DNA from: CAYFPO01 sp964345035
GTDB lineage: Bacteria; Fidelibacterota; Marinisomatia; SCGC-AAA003-L08; GCA-002704045
Length of the DNA stretch: 50,021 bases
NCBI GenBank assembly: GCA_964345035.1
Contig: CAYFPO010000012.1
Location: 1 to 50,021, forward strand
Direction: 5' to 3'
Shown here: positions 32,104 through 41,387 of the stretch, one piece after another
How positions within the stretch are numbered: position 1 is the first letter of the stretch
Layout of the letters: every line of letters starts with the position of its first letter
The notes under the pieces: generated by a model
Seen by the model: only the letters and a program-made list of their open reading frames with translations
The model's database searches: none
Told to the model about the DNA's origin: nothing
Program-made: the position numbers and the translations under genes

Positions 32104-34949
32104 TAATTCAGTATCTCTTTTAAAAATTGCCCTGTATATGATTGCTGTATTTTACACACATCTTCCGGTGTTCCTTCAGCAATAATCTCTCCACCTGAAT
32201 CTCCTCCTTCGGGACCTAAATCAACTATCCAGTCTGCCGTTTTTATCACATCCAGATTATGCTCAATGACAACAATTGTATTCCCTTTATCCACCAAATG
32301 GTGTAAAACTTTCAATAACATTTTTACATCCTCAAAATGCAGACCTGTTGTAGGTTCATCCAAAATGTATAGAGTTCTGCCTGTGCCAATCTTGGATAAT
32401 TCTGTAGCAAGTTTTACACGTTGAGATTCACCGCCGGAAAGTGTTGTTGCCTGCTGTCCAAGATTTATATACCCCAGCCCCACACTATTCAATGTTTCTA
32501 ATTTACGATTTATGGAGATATGTGACTTAAAAAATTCCAGGGTTTCTTCTACAGACATTGATAAAATATCGGCAATAGTTTTGCCTCTGTATAATATTTC
32601 CAAAGTTTCCCGATTGTATCTTTTCCCTTTGCATTCTTCACATTGAACATACATATCCGGCAGAAAGTGCATTTCAATTTTAATCAATCCAACGCCTTCA
32701 CAAGTTTCACATCTTCCCCCTTTGACATTAAAGGAAAATCTTCCGGGTTTATAACCTCTGATTTTTGATTCGGGAAGTTGGCTGAATAAATCGCGGATAT
32801 GCGTAAATAATCCGGTGTAAGTGGCCGGATTAGACCTGGGAGTTCTGCCGATTGGTGATTGATCAATATTAATAACTTTATCCAAATATAGTAATCCTTC
32901 AATGGAATTGTAGGATAATGGTTTTTGATTGCTATTATAGAACTCACGCTGCAGTGCGGGGTGCACCGTTTGGTTGATTAGGGTGGATTTCCCAGATCCG
33001 GATACACCGGTGACGCAAATGAATTTTCCAAGCGGTAGACTCAGAGAAATATTTTTCAAATTATTTCCTTTCGCACCGGTGATTGTCAAAAATCTATCAG
33101 TTTCTGACCTTCTGGAACCGTTTAATTCAATCTTATGATGACCTGATAAATATTTCCCAGTTAATGATTTTTTACAATCTGCCACATCTTGTGGTGTTCC
33201 GCATTTTACCAACTTACCGCCATGATCACCCGCTCCGGGACCTAAATCAATCAGCCAATCTGCAGATTGAATGGTTTCCTTGTCATGTTCCACTACTATA
33301 ACCGTGTTGCCTAAATCCCGTAAATGTGTTAAGGTTTTGATTAACCGTTTGTTATCTCTCTGATGTAATCCGATAGACGGCTCATCCAAAATGTAAAGCA
33401 CACCAACCAATTGAGAACCAATCTGTGTAGCCAGCCGGATTCTCTGAGCTTCTCCCCCTGATAATGTTCCAGATGACCGGCTTAGCGTAAGATATTCAAC
33501 TCCCACATTTACCAGAAAATTCAGCCTTGTGGAAATTTCCTTGACAATCTGGCTTGCAATTTCCATTTTCTTTGTGCTTAACTGTAACTCATCAAAAAAT
33601 ACTTTTAATTTACCAATTGTAGTTTCTGTAAGATCATAAATATTTTTTTTCCCAATTTTCACTGCTAAGCTGGCTTTACTCAACCTTGCTCCATTGCAAT
33701 CTCTACAGGGTTGAATTGCCATGAATTGTTCAATCCATTCTCTCATTCTGTGAGAAGATGTTTGAGTATATCTTCTTTTGAGATTTGGTATAACCCCCTC
33801 AAAGGATCCTTTATATTCACCCTTAAATTTAGAGGATGCATATTCAAGGATAATTTCTTTTCCGGATTTAGTGCCATATAAAATTATGTTTCTGGTATCT
33901 TTATCCAAAGCGCGCCAAGGTGTTGTAAAAGAAAAATTATACTGTTTTGAAAGGCTTTTTAAAATAGCACTGTACCAACTGCCTCTTGGCTGTTCACCTA
34001 TGGGCACAATACATCCCTGAAGTATGTTTTTTGTTTTGTCCGGAACAACCAGATCCGGATCAATGGAAATTTCAGTACCAAGCCCGCTGCAAGTGTCACA
34101 AGCACCAAAAGGAGAATTAAATGAAAACATCCTGGGCTGCAATTCTTCAAATGATATATCACATTTTGCACAGGAATAATGCTCGCTGAAAACATGTTCA
34201 TTTTTATTTTCTTCAATAATGACCAATCCACTGCCTACCCGCAATGCAAGCTCTACAGAACTGGTTAACCTCTCACGTATATTCTCCTTGAGGATTAAAC
34301 GGTCTATCACAACATCTATATCGTGTTTTTTATTTTTCTCGATATTGATCTTGGAAGGGAGATTAAATTCCTGGCCGTCAACTTTGACACGAACAAACCC
34401 TTCAGCAGCTATTGATTTGAATACTTCTTTGAATTTACCTTTTTTTCCTCTCGCTACCGGACCAAGTACCTGAAATTTTGTTTTTTCCGGGAATTTCAAA
34501 ATACTGTCAACAATTTGCTGTGGAGATTGTCTATTAACTGTACCTCCGCAGCCATAACAGTATTGTGTTCCAGCCCGAGCAAAAAATAATCTCAAATAAT
34601 CATAGATTTCAGTGATCGTCCCCACAGTAGATCTGGGATTTCGGCTTGTAATTTTTTGCTCAATGGAAATAGCAGGAGAGAGGCCATCAATATTATCCAC
34701 ATCCGGTTTTTCCATGACACCCAAAAATTGGCGGGCATATGCTGAGAGGGATTCGACATACCTCCGTTGTCCTTCTGCGTAAATTGTATCAAATGCCAAT
34801 GAAGATTTACCTGAGCCGGAAAGTCCTGTTATTACCACAAATTTATTTCTTGGGATGGACACATCAATATTCTTCAGATTGTGTTCTCTGGCACCCTTTA
34901 TATTAATGCAATTATTTTCACTCGTTGAATTTATGGAATTATTTTTCAT
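32103..34949 (-). CDS. uvrA: UvrA, excision nuclease subunit A
   Basis: A 948-residue ABC-type damage sensor of nucleotide excision repair. The two Walker A motifs are GLSGSGKSSLAFDT near 44 and GVSGSGKSTL near 635. Two LSGGE(A/S)QR signatures and zinc CxxC pairs (CYGCGG; CDTCSG; CETCEG; CEECKG) are present. Length normal. It is followed without gap by two secreted protease genes, an unusual downstream context. A short palindrome, TACAG-C-CTGTA, lies one base upstream of its ATG. Divergent from the C-terminal processing protease. Confidence 0.97.
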   Translation of the reverse strand: MKNNSINSTSENNCINIKGAREHNLKNIDVSIPRNKFVVITGLSGSGKSSLAFDTIYAEGQRRYVESLSAYARQFLGVMEKPDVDNIDGLSPAISIEQKITSRNPRSTVGTITEIYDYLRLFFARAGTQYCYGCGGTVNRQSPQQIVDSILKFPEKTKFQVLGPVARGKKGKFKEVFKSIAAEGFVRVKVDGQEFNLPSKINIEKNKKHDIDVVIDRLILKENIRERLTSSVELALRVGSGLVIIEENKNEHVFSEHYSCAKCDISFEELQPRMFSFNSPFGACDTCSGLGTEISIDPDLVVPDKTKNILQGCIVPIGEQPRGSWYSAILKSLSKQYNFSFTTPWRALDKDTRNIILYGTKSGKEIILEYASSKFKGEYKGSFEGVIPNLKRRYTQTSSHRMREWIEQFMAIQPCRDCNGARLSKASLAVKIGKKNIYDLTETTIGKLKVFFDELQLSTKKMEIASQIVKEISTRLNFLVNVGVEYLTLSRSSGTLSGGEAQRIRLATQIGSQLVGVLYILDEPSIGLHQRDNKRLIKTLTHLRDLGNTVIVVEHDKETIQSADWLIDLGPGAGDHGGKLVKCGTPQDVADCKKSLTGKYLSGHHKIELNGSRRSETDRFLTITGAKGNNLKNISLSLPLGKFICVTGVSGSGKSTLINQTVHPALQREFYNSNQKPLSYNSIEGLLYLDKVINIDQSPIGRTPRSNPATYTGLFTHIRDLFSQLPESKIRGYKPGRFSFNVKGGRCETCEGVGLIKIEMHFLPDMYVQCEECKGKRYNRETLEILYRGKTIADILSMSVEETLEFFKSHISINRKLETLNSVGLGYINLGQQATTLSGGESQRVKLATELSKIGTGRTLYILDEPTTGLHFEDVKMLLKVLHHLVDKGNTIVVIEHNLDVIKTADWIVDLGPEGGDSGGEIIAEGTPEDVCKIQQSYTGQFLKEILN

Positions 34950-34950
34950 G

Positions 34951-34961
34951 TACAGCCTGTA
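34951..34961. promoter_or_regulatory. Short palindrome TACAGcCTGTA at the uvrA start
   Basis: A perfect 5-bp inverted repeat with one central base lies immediately before the uvrA ATG. CTGT/ACAG half sites recall SOS operators in some bacteria, but this is too short and too close to the start to call a LexA box. The divergent promoters of uvrA and ctpA must lie within 34950-35079. Confidence 0.2.
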
Positions 34962-35079
34962 AAGTACGGGAATTCTGTTTTGTCCCGAAACAATTTTTAT
35001 GAAATCAATATAGTATGTATTCCTGTTAAAAATGCTGGTTTTCTACATTGGTTACAATATCAACATCTCAGTAATTTTA

Positions 35080-36651
35080 ATGATGTTCAAAAAGGTAAAA
35101 TTTGTTGGCTTGATCTTGGCAGTATTATTCGCTGTTTATGGATTTAAAAATCTCAATTCAAGTGACAGGTTTAAAAAATTAAAAACATTCTCAGAGTTAT
35201 TAAGGCTCATTAATGATAACTATGTAGAAGATGTGGACGTCGATGCTGTTCTGGATGGAGCCATTACTGGTATGTTAAATGAATTGGATCCACATTCAAC
35301 ATATATTTCATCAGAAAATTTAAATAATATTAACGAGCAATTCGCCGGAAAATTCGAGGGGATCGGAATAGAATTTGATATTTTGGATGATTATATTACA
35401 GTCATTTCACCCATCCCCGGGACTCCGTCGGACAGGGCGGGCCTTCAGTCCGGGGACAAAATAATTAAAATAAATAATGAGTCCGCATATAAAATCACTT
35501 TTGACGAAGTTTTTCAGAAATTGAGGGGACCAAAAGGATCAAAAGTGGATATCAGTATCAAAAGGCCAAACTTTGATGAATTACTGGAAATCACAATAAT
35601 CCGGGATGAAATACCAATTTTCAGTGTACTGGCTTCCTTTTTAATAGATGAAGAAACTGGTTACATTAAAATCAACCGATTCTCATCTACAACAACACAA
35701 GAATTTCAGGATGCTATGGATGAATTGATCCACGATGGAATGTCGCAACTTATTCTTGATCTAAGAAATAACGGCGGCGGGTTGATGGATGAAGCAGTTA
35801 ATATGGTTGACCTGTTTGTAAGTTCAAATGATACTATCCTGATGACAAAGGGGCGGATTCGTGGTTCTGAATCAGTCTATCGAGCGCATAGAGAAGCACC
35901 ATACAAGGATATTCCGGTCATTGCTGTTATTAATAGAGGGTCAGCCAGTGCCAGTGAAATAGTATCCGGTGCATTTCAGGATTTGGACAGGGGAATTGTA
36001 CTGGGAGAAACCAGCTTTGGTAAAGGTCTTGTTCAGAGACAATATCAACTTCGTGATGGTTCAGCTGCAAGAATTACCATTGCAAGATATTATACTCCGT
36101 CCGGCAGGTTAATTCAACGACCATTTGACAAAACCTATGAAAACTATTATACAAGTCTGATTGAAAAAAACAGGGAAGCGACTGATTCCCTGTTGGCAGA
36201 AAGACCACAATTTAAAACCAATAATGGAAGAACGGTGTATGGCGGTGGTGGAATTACGCCGGATTATCATGTTCCTACCACGCTGGAATTGAGTCAAAGC
36301 ACCAGGACAATTATGTCTCATCCGGAAAGATTACCATTTAATTATGCTGGACAGCTCAACAAGGCTTTGCCAAAAAAATATTTTGAATATGCATATTTTT
36401 CTGATTATTATCATCTTCAGGAAGACGATATGCCGGAGTTTTTTGATTGGTTAACAGACTTAGAAATTGAATTTAAAGAAGAGGATATAACTGCAGACTG
36501 GGAATTTATTGGAAATCGTTTAAAAGCTCAAATTGCAAGTGCCAGATGGGGTAAGGAATATTTATTTAAAACCCATATACAGGTTGATGAACAGATCCAA
36601 TCAGCAATGATGCATTTTGAAGATGCTGAATTATTAATTAAAGTTCATTAG
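35080..36651 (+). CDS. C-terminal processing peptidase (S41, CtpA type)
   Basis: About 523 residues. An N-terminal membrane or signal segment (FVGLILAVLFAVYGF) is followed by a helical region, a PDZ domain (GIGIEFDILDDYITVISPIPGTP split over about 90-165) and an S41 protease core. In the longest-frame numbering the catalytic Ser/Lys are Ser306 in GSASASE and Lys331 in SFGKG, exactly 25 apart as in Tsp. LDLRNNGGG is also present. I chose ATG 35080 (or 35083), which places the signal at the N-terminus; an upstream ATG at 35032 adds an odd extension. Periplasmic tail-specific protease, substrate unknown. Confidence 0.92.
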   Translation: MMFKKVKFVGLILAVLFAVYGFKNLNSSDRFKKLKTFSELLRLINDNYVEDVDVDAVLDGAITGMLNELDPHSTYISSENLNNINEQFAGKFEGIGIEFDILDDYITVISPIPGTPSDRAGLQSGDKIIKINNESAYKITFDEVFQKLRGPKGSKVDISIKRPNFDELLEITIIRDEIPIFSVLASFLIDEETGYIKINRFSSTTTQEFQDAMDELIHDGMSQLILDLRNNGGGLMDEAVNMVDLFVSSNDTILMTKGRIRGSESVYRAHREAPYKDIPVIAVINRGSASASEIVSGAFQDLDRGIVLGETSFGKGLVQRQYQLRDGSAARITIARYYTPSGRLIQRPFDKTYENYYTSLIEKNREATDSLLAERPQFKTNNGRTVYGGGGITPDYHVPTTLELSQSTRTIMSHPERLPFNYAGQLNKALPKKYFEYAYFSDYYHLQEDDMPEFFDWLTDLEIEFKEEDITADWEFIGNRLKAQIASARWGKEYLFKTHIQVDEQIQSAMMHFEDAELLIKVH

Positions 36652-36748
36652 ATATTTTCTTGTGAAAACAGTTTTTATCGTCCTAATCTTGTAAGCTGAA
36701 TTCGTTCATAATATACAAATTTCATTTATTTTAATATAAGGAGAAGTA

Positions 36749-37357
36749 ATGGTTCAATTATTTATTGACGGCGGTGGCTTTATGTGGCCGATTCTGGGAA
36801 TTTTTGTAATTGGTTTGGTATTTGTAATTGAAAGACTGGTTCATCTGGTTGGTGGACTTGGTGCAGGTGTAGATTTTACCAATTCAATTGCAGAAACTGC
36901 AAAATCCAGTAGTATTGAACAGGCAAAGTCAGAATGTGAAGCCAGTAAGGGGCCGGTTGCTAACATTTGTTTGAATGCTCTTGACAGAGCCGATAGAGGC
37001 GTAGATGAAGCTCAAACCGCACTGGAAAATGTCGGAAGCATTGAAATGGCGTCACTTGAAAAAAATATGACCTGGATTTCATTATGCATTGCCACTGCAC
37101 CGATGTTAGGCTTCCTTGGTACTGTTTGGGGAATGATCCAGGCATTTAATGATATTAAAGCTGCTAATGATATTTCCCCGGCTGTTGTCGCTGGCGGTAT
37201 TTCCGTTGCACTATTAACTACTGCTTTCGGATTGGTAGTAGCAATAGTACTGCAGTTATTGCAAAATGCATGCCTGTACATTATAGACAATCAAATTGTT
37301 ACCATGCAGAAAAGTGCAACACTGCTATTAAATGCGTTGAAGGATAATTCTAAATAA
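36749..37357 (+). CDS. exbB: ExbB/TolQ-family proton channel
   Basis: A 202-residue inner-membrane protein with three hydrophobic segments (about 10-28, 108-130, 150-175). The family signature APMLGFLGTVWGMIQAF lies near 115, and AGGISVALLTTAFGLVVA contains the pore residues. It harvests proton motive force to energise TonB or Tol complexes. An AAGGAGAAGTA site precedes the ATG. First gene of a four-gene operon with two exbD and tonB. Confidence 0.95.
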   Translation: MVQLFIDGGGFMWPILGIFVIGLVFVIERLVHLVGGLGAGVDFTNSIAETAKSSSIEQAKSECEASKGPVANICLNALDRADRGVDEAQTALENVGSIEMASLEKNMTWISLCIATAPMLGFLGTVWGMIQAFNDIKAANDISPAVVAGGISVALLTTAFGLVVAIVLQLLQNACLYIIDNQIVTMQKSATLLLNALKDNSK

Positions 37358-37364
37358 TAATCGG

Positions 37365-37763
37365 ATGTTTAAAAAGAAAAGGCGATCAGTTGGCGATATA
37401 AATTCTTCATCAATGGCAGATATTGCATTTCTGCTGTTGGTGTTTTTTCTGGTGACAACTACAATTTCCATGGATAAAGGAATTAATATTATTCTTCCGG
37501 CTGAAGGGGAGCAAAAGGAAATACCCAAAAAGAATATTACAAATATTCTAATTAATGAAGCAGGAAAGGTTCTTCTGGATGAAATGCCTACTCCTATAAA
37601 GGAAATTTCCCGAATCGCAATCGAAAAAATGGTAGCTAATGACAAAATGATTTTCTCAGTTCAATCACACCAGAGAACAAAATACAAAGATTATTTGAAA
37701 GTTCTGGATCAATTGAAAATGGCCAAAGCCACGAGAATATCCATTGCAAATCCGGACTTCTGA
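37365..37763 (+). CDS. exbD: ExbD/TolR-family protein 1
   Basis: A 132-residue protein with a short cytoplasmic basic N-terminus, a single transmembrane helix (about 22-40) and a periplasmic domain. The helix starts with SMADIAFLLLVFF, whose Asp is the family's conserved protonatable residue. It pairs with ExbB to drive TonB. It lies seven bases after exbB, and its TGA overlaps the next ATG (TGATG). Confidence 0.93.
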   Translation: MFKKKRRSVGDINSSSMADIAFLLLVFFLVTTTISMDKGINIILPAEGEQKEIPKKNITNILINEAGKVLLDEMPTPIKEISRIAIEKMVANDKMIFSVQSHQRTKYKDYLKVLDQLKMAKATRISIANPDF

Positions 37764-38173
37764 TGCACGTAGAACGTAAAACAAAAACCGGAACTCAGAT
37801 TTCAACTTCTTCAATGCCTGATATCATTTTTATGCTCCTTATATTCTTTATGGTGACCACAGTAATGAGAGAATTTGATGGATTAAAGGTACTGATGCCA
37901 AAAGCAAAAATGATTGAAAAGCTGGAAAGTAAGCGCCATACTTCATATATCTGGGCTACCAAAGATGGGCTTGTTTCTGTGGATGACAGGATTATTAATC
38001 CAAGTATGCTTCGTACAATTATGTATGAGAAAATTTCGAAGGATCCTAAAATTACTGTTTCGCTGAAATCAGATCGAGATGCAAATATGAAATTAATCTC
38101 AGAACTTCATACAGAGCTGCGGAAGGCACAAGCATTAAAACTCAGCTATTCAGCACTAACTGAGACGAATTAA
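37763..38173 (+). CDS. exbD: ExbD/TolR-family protein 2
   Basis: A second ExbD of 136 residues with the same layout: basic start, helix (about 18-38) beginning SMPDIIFMLLIFF with the conserved Asp, then a periplasmic domain. Two different ExbD copies behind one ExbB are common in Bacteroidetes-type TonB systems, where they may form mixed dimers. It starts inside the previous stop and ends in TAATG with tonB. Confidence 0.93.
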   Translation: MHVERKTKTGTQISTSSMPDIIFMLLIFFMVTTVMREFDGLKVLMPKAKMIEKLESKRHTSYIWATKDGLVSVDDRIINPSMLRTIMYEKISKDPKITVSLKSDRDANMKLISELHTELRKAQALKLSYSALTETN

Positions 38174-38808
38174 TGATAAGAACTGATCCATTATTGGTGA
38201 CCTATCCGGTCAGATTACGTAAAATTACAATTTATGTTATTTTGGGATTGTCATTTATATTCTATTTATTTCCACGGTTTTTAGGAGAAAGCCAGTTGGT
38301 GGAATATTCTATAGTTGAAGAATTGGAAACATTCGATATCCCGGAAACACAGCAGATCCGCCTGCCGGAACCTCCTCCACGGCCATCAATTCCGGTTCCT
38401 TCAGATGATGAATTTCTCGATGAGGATTTAACCATAGAAGAAACAGATTTTGACGATTTTGAAGAATGGGATGCACCCCCTCCTCCGTCTTCCGGACCGG
38501 AAGTTACCTTTATTGCCTATGATAAACCACCTCAACCAAGGACATCAATACGCCCTGAATATCCGGAAATTGCCCGTGAAGCTGGTATAGAGGGAGTGGT
38601 GCAGGTACAATTTTATGTGTACAAAAGTGGATATATTGCTCAGTCATCTGATTCTATTATGATAGTGAAGGGAATCCCAAATACGGGATTGGATGAGGCT
38701 GCAATTGATGCAATTAAGAGGACACGATGGAAACCGGCTATGCAGAGAGACAAAAAGGTTGGCGTGTGGATTTCTGTCCCGATTAACTTTAAATTGACTT
38801 CACATTAA
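38173..38808 (+). CDS. tonB: TonB-family energy transducer
   Basis: A 211-residue protein with an N-terminal membrane helix (about 16-36), an acidic and proline-rich periplasmic spacer (EPPPRPSIPVP near 70; APPPPSSGP near 103) and a C-terminal TonB domain. RPEYPEIAREAGIEGVVQVQF near 129 and TRWKPAMQRDKKVGVW near 181 are the YP and rWxPa hallmarks. It transmits energy to TonB-dependent outer-membrane transporters, none of which is encoded here. It ends three bases from the convergent sdhB with no terminator visible between. Confidence 0.93.
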   Translation: MIRTDPLLVTYPVRLRKITIYVILGLSFIFYLFPRFLGESQLVEYSIVEELETFDIPETQQIRLPEPPPRPSIPVPSDDEFLDEDLTIEETDFDDFEEWDAPPPPSSGPEVTFIAYDKPPQPRTSIRPEYPEIAREAGIEGVVQVQFYVYKSGYIAQSSDSIMIVKGIPNTGLDEAAIDAIKRTRWKPAMQRDKKVGVWISVPINFKLTSH

Positions 38809-38811
38809 TTG

Positions 38812-39564
38812 TCAAATCTGTTTGGCTTTGTTGCCGAACAATTTATTAAAGATCCAAACTACCGGATCATAAAACCGATCAACTACCCGTTCCTTCAAAG
38901 GAATTATCCCATTATCTGTAATTTTAATATGCTCTGGACAAACATCAGTACAGCATCGGGTAATATTACACATTCCTGATCCAAATTCTTCTTTTATTTT
39001 TGGAATACGATCCGCCTGATCCATCGGGTGCATTTCAAGGGAAGCAAGTCTGATCATAAATCTGGGACCAACAAATGTATCTTTACGATTGTGGTCCCGG
39101 AGAACATGGCACACATCCTGGCATAGAAAACATTCAATACATTTTCTGAATTCCTGTATTCGTTCAACATCCTGTTGGTGCATAACAAAATCGGTGTTGT
39201 TCTTTTGTTTCTTAGGTGTAAAAGGAGTAATCTTTTTATTCTGTTCATAATTCCAGGTCACATCAGTCACCAGATCTTTAATTACCGGAAATGTTTTCAC
39301 AGGCTGAACTGTAATAGTTTCCTTCGGCTGAAATTCATTCATTCTTGTCATACAAGCAAGTCTGGGTTTGCCGTTTATTTCTATACTGCAGGATCCGCAT
39401 TTTCCTGCCTTGCAGTTCCATCTTGCTGCGAGATCATTCGCCTTTTCTGCCTGTATTCTGTGAATTGCATCAAGGACAACCATTCCCTTATCCAATTGTA
39501 TGGAATAGGTATTAAATTCACCATCATCTTTATTCCCCCTCCAGATTTTGAATTTACGCTCCAG
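38812..39564 (-). CDS. sdhB: Succinate dehydrogenase/fumarate reductase iron-sulfur subunit
   Basis: The electron-transfer subunit between SdhA and quinone. CKAGKCGSC is the plant-ferredoxin 2Fe-2S motif. CIECFLCQDVC and CNITRCCTDVCPEH hold the 4Fe-4S and 3Fe-4S clusters. The conserved N-terminus (KFKIWRGN...) extends upstream of any ATG, GTG or TTG. The best start is a CTG at 39562-39564, six bases after a perfect AAGGAG at 39571-39576, overlapping the sdhA end by 11 bases. A TTG at 39495 would delete the first conserved strand. About 250 residues from CTG. Third gene of sdhC-sdhA-sdhB. Confidence 0.93.
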   Translation of the reverse strand: MERKFKIWRGNKDDGEFNTYSIQLDKGMVVLDAIHRIQAEKANDLAARWNCKAGKCGSCSIEINGKPRLACMTRMNEFQPKETITVQPVKTFPVIKDLVTDVTWNYEQNKKITPFTPKKQKNNTDFVMHQQDVERIQEFRKCIECFLCQDVCHVLRDHNRKDTFVGPRFMIRLASLEMHPMDQADRIPKIKEEFGSGMCNITRCCTDVCPEHIKITDNGIIPLKERVVDRFYDPVVWIFNKLFGNKAKQI

Positions 39565-41386
39565 AAGTATCTCCTTCCAGGTCTTTTAATGATGAATGTG
39601 CAATATCCGATAATTCTATTGGTGGATCTTCTCTTGTAATTTTTTCTGCTGTCATACCATCAGCTGATTTACTGATAACAATATTATATTTTAAACCCTC
39701 TTCTCGTTCGCCTTCAAAATCCAGTCTGGTATGAGCGCCCCTGCTTTCTTCTCTTAGTATAGCTGCCTGCGTAACTGCCTCTGCTGTAACAATCAGATTC
39801 CGTAAATCCAGTGCTTCGTTCCAACCGGGATTATATTGGGCAGAAGCATGGGAGTATACATTGTTAATATCTGATTTAATATTCTGAAGTTTTTCTAGAC
39901 CTGTGCTCAGTTCTTCACCGGTTCTTACTATTCCCACAAAATTCTGCATTATATTCTGTAAATTTTCATGAACCAAATATGGATTTTCTCCATTTTCTCT
40001 TTTTAGGATATCGGTTGCAGATTTTACAATATTTGCAACATTATCACTTTTGCACTCCGGTTGTTCAGTTAAATTTTTCACATATTGATTAGCACCATCA
40101 CCGGCTAATTTTCCAAATACCAGAAGATCAGAAAGTGAGTTACCGCCCAACCTGTTTGCACCATGCATTCCACCAGCACATTCTCCACATGCAAATAATC
40201 CCGGCACATTGGTCTGCTGGGAATCACTGTTAACCCGAATACCACCCATAAAGTAATGGAGTGTTGGTCCCACTTCCATGGGTTCTTTTGTAATATCGAT
40301 TTCTGCCAATTCCTTGAACTGATGGTACATAGATGGCAGTTTACGTTTAATGAACTCTTCCGGCCGTCTTGTCGCAATATCTAAAAATGCTCCGCCATTT
40401 GGTGAACCGCGTCCTGCTTCAACCTCTTTTTTAATTGCCCTGGCTACAACGTCCCTTGTTAACAGTTCTGGGGGTCTGCGGGCTTCCTTATCACCATCCA
40501 GCCATCTTGCTGCTTCTTCTTCTGTGTCCGCAGTTTCACTGGCAAATTTTTCCGGAATGTAATTAAACATAAAGCGTTCACCTTCGCTGTTTAACAAAAT
40601 TCCGCCATCACCCCTCACACCTTCAGTAACCAGAATTCCTTTGACAGATGGAGGCCATACCATTCCGGTTGGATGGAATTGGGTGAATTCCATATCAATT
40701 AATTCTGCACCTGCACGATACGCCATTCCCAGACCATCACCTGTATATTCCCAAGAATTGGAAGTTATTTTCCATGCTTTTCCTCCACCTCCCGTTGCAA
40801 GTATTACCGCTTTAGTCTTGAAGAGAACAAACCTCCCTGTTTCACGCCAATATCCTACCAATCCGGAAATGCGGTTATTATCCAGGAGTAGGTCCAATCC
40901 CGTGCATTCCATATGTGTAGAAATACCATGATGAACGCAAAAATCCTGTAATGTTCGTATAATCTCTAATCCGGTACGGTCTCCCACATGGGCAAGCCGG
41001 GGGTATCGATGACCTCCGAAATTCCGCTGATTAATAAGACCTTGATCAGTCCGGTCAAATACTGCTCCCCAAGTTTCCAATTCTCTAACCCTGTCCGGTG
41101 CCTCTTTGGCGTGCAGTTCAGCCATTCGCCATTGGTTTAAAAATTTACCACCCCGCATTGTATCTCGGAAATGGATTTTCCAGTTATCTCTTGAATCCAC
41201 ATTTCCAAGTGATGCAGCGATTCCGCCTTCTGCCATAACTGTGTGAGCCTTACCCAGGAGTGATTTGGAAATAATCCCCGTACTTAAACCGTGATTAGCA
41301 CATTCGATGGCAGCTCTAATGCCTGCACCACCGGCACCAACTACCAGCACATCATGTTCAATTGTTTGTATATCTGAATAATCCAA
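39554..41386 (-). CDS. sdhA: Succinate dehydrogenase/fumarate reductase flavoprotein subunit
   Basis: A 610-residue FAD protein oxidising succinate to fumarate or the reverse. VVGAGGAGIRAAIE (15-28) binds the dinucleotide. His48 in KAHTVMAEGG is the covalent-FAD position. HPTGM and NRLGGNSLSDLLVFG are catalytic and capping signatures. It starts at a TTG one base after the sdhC stop, with GGGGAAAT upstream. Subunit order C-A-B and the single anchor gene match the Sdh1-like class known from actinobacteria. Direction of the reaction cannot be decided by sequence alone. Confidence 0.95.
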   Translation of the reverse strand: MDYSDIQTIEHDVLVVGAGGAGIRAAIECANHGLSTGIISKSLLGKAHTVMAEGGIAASLGNVDSRDNWKIHFRDTMRGGKFLNQWRMAELHAKEAPDRVRELETWGAVFDRTDQGLINQRNFGGHRYPRLAHVGDRTGLEIIRTLQDFCVHHGISTHMECTGLDLLLDNNRISGLVGYWRETGRFVLFKTKAVILATGGGGKAWKITSNSWEYTGDGLGMAYRAGAELIDMEFTQFHPTGMVWPPSVKGILVTEGVRGDGGILLNSEGERFMFNYIPEKFASETADTEEEAARWLDGDKEARRPPELLTRDVVARAIKKEVEAGRGSPNGGAFLDIATRRPEEFIKRKLPSMYHQFKELAEIDITKEPMEVGPTLHYFMGGIRVNSDSQQTNVPGLFACGECAGGMHGANRLGGNSLSDLLVFGKLAGDGANQYVKNLTEQPECKSDNVANIVKSATDILKRENGENPYLVHENLQNIMQNFVGIVRTGEELSTGLEKLQNIKSDINNVYSHASAQYNPGWNEALDLRNLIVTAEAVTQAAILREESRGAHTRLDFEGEREEGLKYNIVISKSADGMTAEKITREDPPIELSDIAHSSLKDLEGDTSGA

Positions 41387-41387
41387 C

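Noticed and set aside
37365..38173. Two exbD genes as a recent duplication
   Set aside because: They are quite diverged, and paired ExbD genes are usual in this type of TonB operon.
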